64,000 nucleotides of DNA from Cryobacterium lactosi (GTDB lineage Bacteria > Actinomycetota > Actinomycetes > Actinomycetales > Microbacteriaceae): contig NZ_SOHM01000029.1 of NCBI RefSeq assembly GCF_004403945.1, positions 100,978 through 164,977 on the forward strand, given 5' to 3'. Both the position numbers and the translations under genes were made by a program. A model generated the notes under the pieces. It had not been told where the DNA came from, ran no database searches, and worked only from the letters and a program-made list of their open reading frames with translations. This document shows positions 45,591-54,989 of this stretch, piece by piece (within the stretch, counting starts at the first letter, position 1; every line of letters starts with the position of its first letter).

Positions 45591-46636
45591 CCACTTCCAC
45601 CACGCTGACCCCAGCCGCTTCGAGCGTCGCCATCGTGCGACGCCCGAAGCGGCTTCGGTCGTTGTGGTTACTGGTCTCCCTCGGGGCGCTGGCCGGTCTG
45701 ATGCTGGCCTCGGTGATGATCGGCTCCCGCGAGGTGAGCTGGGCCGAGATCATGGCCGCGCTCGGCGGCTCGGTCGACGGTTTCGGCCCGGCCGCCGTGG
45801 CCACCCGCATTCCGCGTACCCTGCTCGCCGTGGTCGCCGGCGCGGCCCTGGGCCTCTCCGGCGCGGTGATGCAGGGCGTCACCCGCAACCCGCTGGCCGA
45901 CCCGGGCATCCTCGGAGTCAACGTGGGCGCATCCCTCGCCGTGGTGTGCGGCATGGCGTACTTCGGTCTGACCAGCGCCAGCGGCATGATCTGGGTGGCC
46001 ATTGCCGGCGCCGGGGCCACCGCCGTGTTCGTGTACACGATCGGGTCGCTCGGCCGCGGCGGCTCCACCCCGCTCAAGCTCGCCCTCGCAGGGGCGGCCA
46101 CCTCGGCGGCGCTGGCCTCGTTCGTCACCGCGGTGGTGCTCCCCCGCAACGACATCGCCGAGGGCGTGCGCTCCTGGCAGATCGGCGGCGTGGGCGGAGT
46201 CACCCTGGAGAGCATCCGGGTCGTGGCGCCGTTCCTCCTGGTGGGCCTGATCGTGAGCCTGCTCTCGGCCCGGTCGCTCAACTCGCTCGCCCTCGGCGAC
46301 GACCTCGCCGCCGGCCTCGGCGAACGCGTGGCCATCGCCCGCGCCGCCGCGGCGATCGGCGCCGTCGTGCTCTGCGGCGCCGTCACCGCCGTGGCCGGCC
46401 CGATCGGCTTCGTCGGCCTGGTCGTTCCACACGCCTGCCGCCTGATCGTGGGCGTGGACCACCGCTGGCTGCTGCCGTTCTCCGCCGTGCTCGGCGCGGC
46501 GCTGCTCACCGGCGCCGACGTGCTCGGCCGCATCGTGGCCCGGCCCAGCGAGATCGATGTGGGCATCATCACCGCCCTGATCGGCGCCCCGTTCTTCATC
46601 TATATTGTGCGCCGCCGGAAGGTGCGGGAACTGTGA
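45587..46636 (+). CDS. Iron-siderophore ABC permease 1 (FecCD family)
   Basis: 349 residues, GTG start. FecCD signatures: TRIPRTLLAVVAGAALGLSG, MQGVTRNPLADPGILGVNVG, and the C-terminal GPIGFVGLVVPHACRLIVG. About nine to ten membrane helices. First of two permeases forming a heterodimer; overlaps both neighbours by 4 bp. Confidence 0.94.
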   Translation: MTTSTTLTPAASSVAIVRRPKRLRSLWLLVSLGALAGLMLASVMIGSREVSWAEIMAALGGSVDGFGPAAVATRIPRTLLAVVAGAALGLSGAVMQGVTRNPLADPGILGVNVGASLAVVCGMAYFGLTSASGMIWVAIAGAGATAVFVYTIGSLGRGGSTPLKLALAGAATSAALASFVTAVVLPRNDIAEGVRSWQIGGVGGVTLESIRVVAPFLLVGLIVSLLSARSLNSLALGDDLAAGLGERVAIARAAAAIGAVVLCGAVTAVAGPIGFVGLVVPHACRLIVGVDHRWLLPFSAVLGAALLTGADVLGRIVARPSEIDVGIITALIGAPFFIYIVRRRKVREL

Positions 46637-47715
46637 CACTCGAGAGTGTTCAGACCGCCGTGCAGACCGGGCCGGATGCGCCGCCGCTGTCGACCGCGCA
46701 GGTCGTGGCCCGAGGCCGGGTGCGCCGCACCGCCCGTCGCCGTTGGGTGATCGGCGTGCTCGCTGCGCTCATCGTGCTCGGCTACGCCGTGAGCCTGCTG
46801 GTTGGCCAGACCTTCTACTCCCCGGCCGAGGTGATCGGCGTCATCCTGGGCCAGGATGTGCCCGGCGCCAGCTTCACCGTGGGCCGGCTGCGGCTGCCGC
46901 GGGCCACCCTGGCCGTGCTGGCCGGGCTGTGCTTCGGCCTTGGCGGCGTGACCTTCCAGACCATGCTGCGCAATCCCCTGGCCAGCCCCGACATCATCGG
47001 CATCAGCTCCGGCGCCAGCGCCGCGGCCGCGTTCGCCATCGTGAGCCTGTCGATCAGCGGCACCGCGGTGTCGGCGCTGGCCATCGGCGCCGGCCTGGGC
47101 GTGGCGCTGCTGATCTACACCCTGTCGTTCAAGGGCGGCGTGCTCGGCACCCGGCTCATCCTGATCGGCATCGGCATCGCCGCGATGCTCGACAGCCTCA
47201 CCGCCTACGTGCTCTCCCGGGCAGCGATGTGGGACCTGCAGGAGGCCACCCGTTGGCTCACCGGCAACCTCAACGGCGTCTCCTGGGCGCAGACCGTGCC
47301 GGTGCTGGTCGCGCTGGTGCTGCTCGCGCCGGTGCTGCTCGGCCAGTCCCGCAACCTGTCGATGAGTCAGCTGGGCGACGACACGGCATCCGCTCTGGGG
47401 GTGCGCGTGGAGCGCTCCCGGTTGATTCTGATCATCGCCGCCGTCGGTCTCATCGCGTTCGCTACCGCCGCGGCCGGGCCGATCGCGTTCGTCGCGTTCC
47501 TCGCCGGCCCCATCGCCGCCCGCATCGTGGGCCCGGGGGTGTCGCTGCTCGTGCCGGCCGCGCTCGTAGGCGCGCTGCTGGTGCTCGTGGGCGACTTCCT
47601 CGGCCAGTTCGCCTTCGGCACCCGGCTGCCGGTGGGTGTCATCACCGGTGTGCTGGGCGCGCCGTATCTGATCTACCTCATCATCCGCACCAACCGCGCC
47701 GGAGGCTCCCTGTGA
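46633..47715 (+). CDS. Iron-siderophore ABC permease 2 (FecCD family)
   Basis: 360 residues, GTG start at 46633 overlapping permease 1. Motifs: RLPRATLAVLAGLCFGLGG, FQTMLRNPLASPDIIGISSG, GPIAFVAFLAGPIAARIVG. A ~45-residue basic N-terminal extension precedes helix 1. Pairs with permease 1. Confidence 0.94.
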   Translation: MTLESVQTAVQTGPDAPPLSTAQVVARGRVRRTARRRWVIGVLAALIVLGYAVSLLVGQTFYSPAEVIGVILGQDVPGASFTVGRLRLPRATLAVLAGLCFGLGGVTFQTMLRNPLASPDIIGISSGASAAAAFAIVSLSISGTAVSALAIGAGLGVALLIYTLSFKGGVLGTRLILIGIGIAAMLDSLTAYVLSRAAMWDLQEATRWLTGNLNGVSWAQTVPVLVALVLLAPVLLGQSRNLSMSQLGDDTASALGVRVERSRLILIIAAVGLIAFATAAAGPIAFVAFLAGPIAARIVGPGVSLLVPAALVGALLVLVGDFLGQFAFGTRLPVGVITGVLGAPYLIYLIIRTNRAGGSL

Positions 47716-48521
47716 CACACACTCATACCCTTGCGGTGCAGGACCTCACCCTCGGCTACGGCGACCGAACCGTGATCGATGGCCTCGACCTGGTGCTGCC
47801 CGCCGGACGCATCACCGCGATCGTGGGCGCGAACGCCTGCGGCAAGTCCACCCTGTTGCGCTCGATGTCGCGGCTGCTCGTGCCGCGGTCCGGCCAGGTG
47901 CTACTCGACGGCAAGCAGGTGCACCGGATGCCCGCCAAGGAGCTGGCCCGCACGCTGGGCCTGCTGCCCCAGTCACCGATCGCGCCCGAGGGCATCACGG
48001 TGGCCGACCTGGTTGGCCGCGGCCGCAACCCGCACCAGCGGATGTTCTCCCGCTGGAGCGCTGAGGATGACGAGGCCGTCGCGGCGGCGCTGGACGCCAC
48101 CGACACCGCCTCGCTGGCCGACCGGTCGGTGGACGAGCTCTCCGGCGGGCAGCGGCAACGGGTCTGGATCGCGATGGCCCTGGCCCAGCAGACCGACCTG
48201 CTGCTGCTCGACGAGCCGACGACGTTCCTCGACGTGAGCCACCAGGTGGAGGTGCTCGACCTGCTCACCGACCTCAACCGCTCCCGCGGCACCACCATCG
48301 TGATGGTGCTGCACGACCTCAACCTCGCCGCCCGCTACGCCGACCACCTGATCGCCCTGGCGGATGGCCGAGTGCACGCCGTCGGCGACCCGCACGAGGT
48401 GCTCACCGAAGACACCGTGCAGGCGGTCTTCGGGCTCTCGAGCCGGGTGCTCCTCGATCCCACCTCCGGCCGCCCGATGATGCTCCCGATCGGGCGCCAC
48501 AACGTGAGCGTGCCGGCCTAG
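47712..48521 (+). CDS. Iron-siderophore ABC ATPase (FepC/FhuC-like)
   Basis: 269 residues, GTG start overlapping permease 2. Walker A GANACGKS (an Ala where Gly/Asn is usual: GxNxxGKS form), signature LSGGQRQRVWIA, Walker B LLLLDEPTTFLD, H-loop VLHDLNLAARYAD. Powers siderophore uptake. Confidence 0.95.
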   Translation: MTHTHTLAVQDLTLGYGDRTVIDGLDLVLPAGRITAIVGANACGKSTLLRSMSRLLVPRSGQVLLDGKQVHRMPAKELARTLGLLPQSPIAPEGITVADLVGRGRNPHQRMFSRWSAEDDEAVAAALDATDTASLADRSVDELSGGQRQRVWIAMALAQQTDLLLLDEPTTFLDVSHQVEVLDLLTDLNRSRGTTIVMVLHDLNLAARYADHLIALADGRVHAVGDPHEVLTEDTVQAVFGLSSRVLLDPTSGRPMMLPIGRHNVSVPA

Positions 48522-48547
48522 GGTCTCGTCTCGGGGGTGCACCGCCC

Positions 48548-48770
48548 CGCTGGTCGGCCCCCTCCGCTGGTCGAGCCTGTTGCGCTGGTCGAGCTTGTCG
48601 CGCCGGTCGAGCTTGTCGCGCTGGTCGAGCTTGTCGAGACCCGGCCCCCTCCCGCTGGTCGAGCTCCCCTCCGCTGGTCGAGCTTGTCGAGACCCGGCCC
48701 CATCCCGCTGGTCGAGCTCCCCTCCGCTGGTCGAGCTCCCCTCCGCTGGTCGAGCTTGTCGAGACCCGGT
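48548..48770. repeat. Tandem CTGGTCGAGC-type repeat cluster
   Basis: About eight units of CGCTGGTCGAGCTTGTCGAG, some shortened to CGCTGGTCGAGCTCCCCTC, stand head to tail after the ABC ATPase stop. Where complete, the unit is semi-palindromic (GGTCGAGC...GTCGAGACC). The type is widely scattered in actinobacterial genomes; one isolated copy is at 44368-44387. Confidence 0.85.
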
Positions 48771-48813
48771 GACCCACCCTCCGAGTCGCACCACGGCCAT
48801 CCACTCGAGCTAT

Positions 48814-48871
48814 GCGGGGTAGGCGCTGTTAGGCGGGTGGCGCGCCAGGGGCATAGCGGCGCCTACCCCGC
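48814..48871. repeat. Long palindromic element, copy 1
   Basis: GCGGGGTAGGCGCTGTTA (48814-48831) pairs with TAGCGGCGCCTACCCCGC (48854-48871) around GGCGGGTGGCGCGCCAGGGG-type loop sequence. A partial third unit occurs at ~48951-48990. Confidence 0.8.
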
Positions 48872-48994
48872 AGAACGCGACACAGGCTTCCCTTGCCCAC
48901 CGCGCGGATGCCCGGGCCACACGCCGAGTCCCGCCCGAGCTACGCGGGTCAGGCGCCGCTTTGCGGGCCACGCGCCAGGGCCGCTTCGAGGTAT

Positions 48995-49052
48995 GCGGGG
49001 TAGGCGCCGTTAGGCGGGTGGCGCGCCAGGGGCATAACGGCGCCTACCCCGC
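48995..49052. repeat. Long palindromic element, copy 2
   Basis: GCGGGGTAGGCGCCGTTA (48995-49012) is the exact inverse of TAACGGCGCCTACCCCGC (49035-49052), an 18-bp perfect stem. The loop GGCGGGTGGCGCGCCAGGGG is the same as in copy 1. Confidence 0.85.
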
Positions 49053-49150
49053 ATAAGGCGAAGCGGGCATCCGCGGGGCCCGTCGCCCGGGCCCGACTCA
49101 CCCTGCGGGCGCGGCTCGGCGAGGCGACCGCTGCGGCCCGACCGGCACGA

Positions 49151-49342
49151 TCAGTCGAGCTGGTGCGGCTCCTCGTCCTCGGCCAGCATCAGGTCGATCT
49201 TCAGCTCCTGCACCCGCACGTAGGTCTTGAGCGCGCGGAGAGCCGCGAGCAGCACAAGAAAGAGGAGCACCAGAAGCGCGATCACCCCGGCAACGAAGAT
49301 CACGTAGACCGCGGAGAAGATGCTGAAGCTGGAGATGTCCAT
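49151..49342 (-). CDS. Small single-helix membrane protein, 63 aa
   Basis: One strong hydrophobic segment (VIFVAGVIALLVLLFLVLLA, residues ~14-33), then a basic-acidic helical tail (KTYVRVQELKIDLMLAEDEE). Likely inner-membrane anchored with a cytoplasmic tail. Family unknown. Confidence 0.7.
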   Translation of the reverse strand: MDISSFSIFSAVYVIFVAGVIALLVLLFLVLLAALRALKTYVRVQELKIDLMLAEDEEPHQLD

Positions 49343-49455
49343 GTGCTGAATCTACAAGGTGGGGTGCCACCGCTTGCGACCGGGGCTGACCGGGGTGGAC
49401 TGGCCCGGCCCGGCATCGCTGGCCCCAACACCCCCGAGGCAGTAGCGTCAGCACC

Positions 49456-49767
49456 ATGGCAGTCGAGATCACCCCGGTCGTGAAGGAGAAGGCCCCCGCG
49501 CCCCGCTATTCCGGCAAGGCGGTTCTCGCCTTCCCCGCCGGACTCCTCGCGGTGTTCCTGCCCGCACCGTTCAACATGATCCTGGGCGGGATCGCGATCC
49601 TGCTCGCCGGGGCCGCCCGGCGTGACCTGAAACGCGACGACTTGCTGCGCGGCACGACGCTGTCGCTGCTGGGGTTCCTCCTCGGCGCCGGGGTGCTGAT
49701 TGTGCAGATCGCGCCCTTCGTGATCGTCAACCTGCTCGTCGCGGTCAGCAACATCGTGCCCTCCTAG
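49456..49767 (+). CDS. Small membrane protein, DUF4190-like hairpins
   Basis: 103 residues with hydrophobic segments VLAFPAGLLAVFLPA, MILGGIAILLAGAARRDL and LSLLGFLLGAGVLIVQIAPF. The arrangement resembles DUF4190 proteins (compare the gene at 25057). Function unknown. Confidence 0.7.
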   Translation: MAVEITPVVKEKAPAPRYSGKAVLAFPAGLLAVFLPAPFNMILGGIAILLAGAARRDLKRDDLLRGTTLSLLGFLLGAGVLIVQIAPFVIVNLLVAVSNIVPS

Positions 49768-49873
49768 CGCCGCCCGGCCGCGGCGGGGGCGGCGGGGGTG
49801 CCGGGGGCGCAGCCCCTCTCAACATCCGCCCGCCCTCTCGACACAGCAGCATTGTTCTACTAACATTACAAAC

Positions 49874-50224
49874 ATGTTGTTTCGTGTGGATCCGGCCTCG
49901 ACGGTGTCGATTGCCGAGCAGCTCGCCGTGCAGGTGCGAGCGGGAGTTGCCGACGGCACGATCGCGCCGGGCACCCGGCTGCCATCGGCCCGGGAGCTGG
50001 CCCGCGCGCTCGACATCAACATGCACACAGTGCTGCGCGCCTACGCCCAGCTGCGGGACGACGGGATCCTCGAGATGCGGCAGGGCCGTGGCGCATCGGT
50101 GCGAGCGGATGCGGGCGCCGGCACGGTGCACCTCGTCGAGCTCGCCGACGCACTGCTCGCCGAGGCGCGCAAACTGGGGGTCGCCCTGCCCGACGTCCTC
50201 ACCCTGATCCAGACGAGAGGCTGA
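49874..50224 (+). CDS. GntR-family regulator, YtrA subfamily
   Basis: 116 residues. Winged HTH: IAEQLAVQVRAGVADGTIAP, GTRLPSARELARALDINMHT, then a short helical tail, the length typical of YtrA regulators. Near-palindromic TTGT...ACAA and AACATGTT (49870-49877) overlap the start region, so autorepression is plausible. It is 3 bp before a membrane gene, as in YtrA operons. Confidence 0.88.
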   Translation: MLFRVDPASTVSIAEQLAVQVRAGVADGTIAPGTRLPSARELARALDINMHTVLRAYAQLRDDGILEMRQGRGASVRADAGAGTVHLVELADALLAEARKLGVALPDVLTLIQTRG

Positions 50225-50227
50225 GCC

Positions 50228-51211
50228 ATGCCGAACCAGACCATCACCCCCGAGGCCGCGCACGCCCCGCATGCCCCGCACGCCACCGGGCGGGAACGGT
50301 TCGCCGCCGCGACGCTCTGGCTGCCGGTCATCGCCGTGTCGGTGACGGCCACGCTCTGGTACGACCGGCTGCCGGCGATGCTGCCCAAGCAATGGAACGG
50401 TGCCGAGGTCACCTCGACCGCCGGGACCGAGATCATGATCGGAATCACCGGGGCCATCGCACTGCTCGGCGCAATCGCCGGGCTCATCGCCGTTTCCGAC
50501 GCCGCGGCCGACATCCGGCGCGGCCTGGTGCTGGCAGCCGGCTGCGCCGCCGGTCTGGCCGCCGGCGTCTGGTTGGTGACCGCCGGCCTGGTGATCGCCA
50601 CCGGCTCCGCCGAACCGGATGCCGGCGCCTGGCCGCTGCTCGCGGCGCTGGCCATGGGCTACGGACTGATCCCCTTCGCACTGTCGCCGCGCCGGCCGCA
50701 GCACCGCGAACCCACCACCGCAGACCCGGCGACGGTGCCGCTGGGCGCGACCGAGTCCGGCGCCTGGTTCACCACCATGACAGTGCCGATGTTCCTCTGG
50801 CTAGCGGGCGGCCTGGCCGTCGGCGCGGTCGCGCTGGCGGTCTTCAGCGTGCTCGAAAACGGAGCGGGCGCGGGCGGGGTCTTCACCCTGCTCCTCACGG
50901 CGGGCATCTGCCTCACCTTCGCGCGACTGCGGGTCAGCGTGGATCGGCGCGGGCTGCGGGTCGTCTCGAGCCTGTTGCGGCTGCCGATCAAGCAGATCGC
51001 CCTCGACCAGGTCGCGTCGGCGCGGGCCGAAACCATCCGCCCGGGCGAGTGGGGCGGCTGGGGCTACCGCATCCTGCCCGGCCGCTCGGCCATCGTGCTC
51101 ACGAGCGGCCCCGGCATCGTGGTGGAGCGGCAGAACGGCACCCTGTTCGCGGTGACCGTGCCCGACCCCGCGCTGCCCGCCGCGCTGCTCACCACCCTCG
51201 CGGCACGCTGA
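50228..51211 (+). CDS. DUF1648-type membrane protein
   Basis: 327 residues. The N-terminal segment WYDRLPAMLPKQWNGAEVTS resembles the DUF1648 motif (LP..hPhHfn). About six membrane segments, then a PH-like C-terminal soluble part (LRVSVDRRGLRVVSSLLRLP). Coupled to the YtrA regulator (3-bp gap), as is common in actinobacteria; function unknown, perhaps envelope stress. Confidence 0.8.
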   Translation: MPNQTITPEAAHAPHAPHATGRERFAAATLWLPVIAVSVTATLWYDRLPAMLPKQWNGAEVTSTAGTEIMIGITGAIALLGAIAGLIAVSDAAADIRRGLVLAAGCAAGLAAGVWLVTAGLVIATGSAEPDAGAWPLLAALAMGYGLIPFALSPRRPQHREPTTADPATVPLGATESGAWFTTMTVPMFLWLAGGLAVGAVALAVFSVLENGAGAGGVFTLLLTAGICLTFARLRVSVDRRGLRVVSSLLRLPIKQIALDQVASARAETIRPGEWGGWGYRILPGRSAIVLTSGPGIVVERQNGTLFAVTVPDPALPAALLTTLAAR

Positions 51212-51213
51212 CC

Positions 51214-51777
51214 GTGGAGTTCGACACGATCCTGACGCCGGCCGACAGCCCGAGCGTGCTCGCCGAGGTCGTGCGGCTGACCACCCACCGGTCAGTGTGG
51301 GCGCGGGGCGTCAGCCAGTCCGCTGCATCCCTGTCACAATTCGTGGCCGAGTTGGATGCCGGCGCCGAGGCCTGGCATCTCGTCACGGAGTCCGGCAGCG
51401 CACGGTGGTTCCGAGACGGCATCGCGGTCGCGGAACCCGACCCTCCAATTCCCATGCCCTTTGCCCGGTCGATGCCGCAGCAGGTTCAGCTCCTGCACCC
51501 CGCGGCGCTGCCGATGTGGGGTCGCGGGCGGGAGAGCTTCTTCCCGATGCTCGCGCAGCGAATCGGCGGGCATTCGATCCTGCTCACTTTCGAGCACGTC
51601 AACGACCCGGCGTTCCGGTCGACGATGGTGATCGATTTGGCGGTGGGTGCGGTGCGGAAGTTCGCCAGCCTCGGCGATGTCACCGTTTTCACGGAGGTCG
51701 TCACGGATCGGCCGCTCTCGGCTCGGACCGACTACGAGTTCGCTCCGATCACCGACTGGATTCGCATGGACTACTGA
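51214..51777 (+). CDS. Hypothetical protein, 187 aa
   Basis: GTG start 3 bases after the DUF1648 stop. No signal peptide, membrane helix or known motif; content is soluble with short beta segments (WHLVTESGSARWFRDGIAVA, HSILLTFEHVNDPAF). Not recognised. Probably third gene of the YtrA operon. Confidence 0.7.
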   Translation: MEFDTILTPADSPSVLAEVVRLTTHRSVWARGVSQSAASLSQFVAELDAGAEAWHLVTESGSARWFRDGIAVAEPDPPIPMPFARSMPQQVQLLHPAALPMWGRGRESFFPMLAQRIGGHSILLTFEHVNDPAFRSTMVIDLAVGAVRKFASLGDVTVFTEVVTDRPLSARTDYEFAPITDWIRMDY

Positions 51778-51982
51778 CGCACGCTCGTTCGCAAACATCC
51801 CCACTCCGCTGCGCAAACAAAGGCCGGATGTCTGCAAACGATCAACACCACCGGGTGACCGCGAGCGCCCAGCCGCGACACGCGCATCCGTCAGGAGTGA
51901 AGGCTGCTCACTGGTACGTTCAACGTATGTGTCGTTGCGGCCACCAGCGGATGCTCCGACACGATCAAAGGAAAGCAGTGAG

Positions 51983-54313
51983 ATGGTCGCAGTCGGGGAA
52001 CGATCTACCGTGAACAGAGTCGGTGGCAGGATGGCCGTGGTCGGTTCCGCGCTGCTGCACCGGCCCGCGGGCGTACTCGAGGGCACCCGGTGGCTTTTCA
52101 CCTGGCTGGCACTGCTGTCGTTGCTGTTCAGCCTGCCGGGCATCATCCCCAACGTCACCTCAAGCCGGCTGGACCTGCTGCTGGCGTCCGGAGCAGCGGC
52201 GGCACTCTGCGGCTCGTGGCTCTATGGCCTGGTGCGGCAGCGGGTGCCGTTCGCCCTCGAGGTGCTCGATGCGCTCGCTCTCACCGCGTTCGCCCTGGCC
52301 GGGCCGGTGCCTCTGGCGGCGGCCCCGCTCTTCTTCGCGGCAGCCTGGCTGCGCACCCTCTACGGCACGCCGTGGCGGTCAGCGGCGCGCGGGGCGCTCT
52401 ACACAGTTGCGGTGCTGATCTTCACGGTTCTCTGGCAGCTGACACCCGGGCATCCCACCGCGCCTGACTGGGCCCGTCAAGCCGCCACGATCTCGATCAT
52501 GCTGCTGGTCATCGTCGTCGCGGAGCAACTGCGCACCGGGCTGCAGGCCAACGACTGGGCCATCGAACGCGACAAGGCCCTCACCGAAACCGGCGCCAAG
52601 CTGCTCGGCATGACCGACGCCACCCAGATCCGCACCCTCGCCTGGACCACCGCGAACGAGCTCGGCTCGTCCACGCCGGGGCTGCGGGTGCTCAAGGTCG
52701 TACGTGACGGCCAGGTGCTGCAGGTCGGCGCCCACACGGGCGATTTCGTCGACTCGCCCACCGCCCTGCCCGGCGACGTGCTGCACAGCAACGGCGCCGA
52801 GGCGCACATCCTGCACCCGGGCGGGCTCAACGACGCGGCCGGGGCCGTCCTGGTCTGGGAGTGCGTGCCGCTCACCGAGCAGGAAGAGGACGCCTGGCTG
52901 CTTGTCGGCGCGCCGAAGCGCATCCCCGACGGCACCATCCTGTCGGTGCGCAGCCTGGTCAACCAGGTGAATCTGGCGTTGCGCAACAGCCACTCACACC
53001 GGCAGCTCACGGCGCAGGCGCAGTACGACGCCCTCACCGGACTCGACAACCGGCTCTCGTTCACCACCCAGCTCGGCGCCCAGCTCGCCCGCACCGACAC
53101 GACCGAGGCGCTGCACGTGTTGTTCCTCGACCTCGACGACTTCAAGGACGTCAACGACCAGATGGGCCACCGTGCCGGCGACGCCGTGCTCGCCGAGGTG
53201 GCCGAGCGGCTGCGGCACTGCACCCGGCCGCAAGACATCGTGGCCCGGCTCGGCGGCGACGAATTCGCGGTGGTGCTCACGGGCACCACGGATGCCGCGG
53301 CCGAGGCGATCGCGCAACGCATGGTGGGGTCGCTGGCCGCGCCGATCATCGTGAGCGGGCGGCCCTGCCGGGTGGGCGCCAGCGTGGGGGTGGCCACGGC
53401 CGTGCCCGGCGCCGACCTCGACGAACTCGTGCACCAGGCCGACGTGGCCATGTACGCCGCCAAGGCCAACGGCAAGGGCCAGGTGCAGCTGTTCAAGCCG
53501 GGGCTGCTGCAGGGCGAGTCGACGCTGGTGTCGTTCGAACGGCTGCTGGGCCGGGCGGCCGGCGGCGGGCAGCTCGAGGTGCACTACCAGCCGATCGTGT
53601 CGCTCACCAACCTGCACTGCACCGGCGCCGAGGCGCTGGTGCGGTGGCGGCATCCGGAGCGCGGCCTGCTGCTGCCGGAAGAGTTCATTCCGCTGGCCGA
53701 GTCCAGCGGCGCCATCCTGGCCATCGGCGCGTTTGTGCTGCGGCGCGCCTGCACGGATGCGGTGACCTGGCCGGCCGCCCGACCGGGAGTGCCGATGACG
53801 GTGCACGTGAACATCTCGGCCCTGGAGTTGGAGAGCGATCACTTTGTGGAGTCGGTGCTCTGGTGCCTGGCCGACAGCGGGCTGCCCGCCAAACGGCTGG
53901 TGCTCGAGCTCACCGAAACCGTGGTGCTGGAGTCGCTTGCGGCCGTGGAGCGGTTGAAGACGCTGGTCACACACGGGGTGCAGGTGGGAATCGACGACTT
54001 CGGCACCGGCTACTCCTCGCTGTCGACGTTGCGGTCGCTGCCGATCTCGGTGGTCAAGCTCGACGCGAGTTTTGTGACCGGGGCGCTGAGCAACCCGGTG
54101 GATCGCACCGTGGTGGAGGCGATCGTGCAGATGAGCTCGAAGCTGGGCATCGCCACCATCGCCGAGGGTGTGGAGCGGCTGGACCAGCAGGAGATGCTCG
54201 CCCTGATCGGCACCGATGCGGCGCAGGGGCACCTCTACTGCCGGGCGGTTCCCCAGGCCGAGCTGGCCGACTGGCTGGCCCGCCGCGCCGCTCCCCTCCT
54301 CCGCGAACTGTGA
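51983..54313 (+). CDS. Membrane-bound GGDEF-EAL protein
   Basis: 776 residues from the ATG at 51983 (AAGGAAA ~9 bases upstream). The N-terminal ~170 residues carry about six membrane helices, followed by a GAF-like region (~190-330). GGDEF is intact (ARLGGDEFAVVL) with the RxxD inhibitory site (RPQD). EAL domain: AEALVRWRHP, VNISALEL, ETVVLES, DDFGTGYSS, EGVE. Both activities look possible; a sensor-linked c-di-GMP enzyme. Its stop lies inside a long palindrome. Confidence 0.93.
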   Translation: MVAVGERSTVNRVGGRMAVVGSALLHRPAGVLEGTRWLFTWLALLSLLFSLPGIIPNVTSSRLDLLLASGAAAALCGSWLYGLVRQRVPFALEVLDALALTAFALAGPVPLAAAPLFFAAAWLRTLYGTPWRSAARGALYTVAVLIFTVLWQLTPGHPTAPDWARQAATISIMLLVIVVAEQLRTGLQANDWAIERDKALTETGAKLLGMTDATQIRTLAWTTANELGSSTPGLRVLKVVRDGQVLQVGAHTGDFVDSPTALPGDVLHSNGAEAHILHPGGLNDAAGAVLVWECVPLTEQEEDAWLLVGAPKRIPDGTILSVRSLVNQVNLALRNSHSHRQLTAQAQYDALTGLDNRLSFTTQLGAQLARTDTTEALHVLFLDLDDFKDVNDQMGHRAGDAVLAEVAERLRHCTRPQDIVARLGGDEFAVVLTGTTDAAAEAIAQRMVGSLAAPIIVSGRPCRVGASVGVATAVPGADLDELVHQADVAMYAAKANGKGQVQLFKPGLLQGESTLVSFERLLGRAAGGGQLEVHYQPIVSLTNLHCTGAEALVRWRHPERGLLLPEEFIPLAESSGAILAIGAFVLRRACTDAVTWPAARPGVPMTVHVNISALELESDHFVESVLWCLADSGLPAKRLVLELTETVVLESLAAVERLKTLVTHGVQVGIDDFGTGYSSLSTLRSLPISVVKLDASFVTGALSNPVDRTVVEAIVQMSSKLGIATIAEGVERLDQQEMLALIGTDAAQGHLYCRAVPQAELADWLARRAAPLLREL

Positions 54314-54362
54314 GAAAAGCACCACAAAACGCGAGTTTTCGGGGCCTTTCTCACGGTTCGCG
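54302..54362. repeat. CGCGAACTGTGAG palindrome, copy 1
   Basis: CGCGAACTGTGAGAAA (54302-54317) pairs with TTTCTCACGGTTCGCG (54347-54362), with one U-G. It spans the gap between two convergent genes, and the left arm contains the TGA stop of the GGDEF-EAL gene. Likely a bidirectional terminator. Confidence 0.75.
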
Positions 54363-54365
54363 AGG

Positions 54366-54941
54366 CTAGTCGTCGGCCAAAACCTCGTAGCTGGACTGCG
54401 TGAACCCCGCGCCCAACTCGCGCGAGCCCACGTGCCGCAGGTGCACATCCGCATCGAGCGGTCCGAACAACGGGATGCCCGTGCCGATCAGAACCGGGGC
54501 GCGGGTGATGGTGAGCTCCCGGATCAGCCCGGCCCGCAGAAAGCTCTGGATGGTGCGTCCGCCGTCGACGTATACCCGGCGGCGGCCCTCGGCAACGAGG
54601 GTGGCGACCACGTCGTCGAGCGTGGCGTGCGCGGTGGTGTCGGGCGTGGACTCGGCATCGAAGCTGCGCACCAGGGTGCGGCTGAGCACCAGCACCCGTT
54701 TGCCGGCGTAGGGCCAGTCGGCGAAGCCGCTCACGGTGTCGAAGGTGGCGCGGCCCACGACCATCGCGTCGACGGAGGCGAAGAACTCGTCGTAGCCGGT
54801 CTCGCCCAGGGCGTCGCCGGCGGCGACGAGCCAGTCGAACTCGCCGTTCTCCCTGGCGATGAAACCGTCGAGGCTGGTGCCCACGAACACACAACCGATC
54901 ACGGGCGGAACGGGCGCGCCCAGCCCAGTAGTGGTGGTCAT
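54366..54941 (-). CDS. Dihydrofolate-reductase-fold protein (RibD C-terminal type)
   Basis: 191 residues. Motifs: CVFVGTSLDGFIARENGEFD, VVGRATFDTVSGF, DGGRTIQSFLRAGLI, and GIPLFGPLDADVHL. Relatives are RibD-C/DHFR-like NADPH reductases, many of unknown substrate, not the essential folate enzyme. Confidence 0.9.
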   Translation of the reverse strand: MTTTTGLGAPVPPVIGCVFVGTSLDGFIARENGEFDWLVAAGDALGETGYDEFFASVDAMVVGRATFDTVSGFADWPYAGKRVLVLSRTLVRSFDAESTPDTTAHATLDDVVATLVAEGRRRVYVDGGRTIQSFLRAGLIRELTITRAPVLIGTGIPLFGPLDADVHLRHVGSRELGAGFTQSSYEVLADD

Positions 54942-54989
54942 GCAAGCACGCTAGCAGCGGCCGCCGACACTGGCGAGGGGTGCCGTGGG

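Noticed and set aside
45668-46639. Minus-strand His/Asp/Gly-rich frame
   Set aside because: Antisense to a FecCD permease; low-complexity composition is an artefact of GC-rich codons.
48548-48770. Repeat cluster as a CRISPR array
   Set aside because: Units are contiguous or separated by similar short sequence, without unique spacers, and no cas genes are near.
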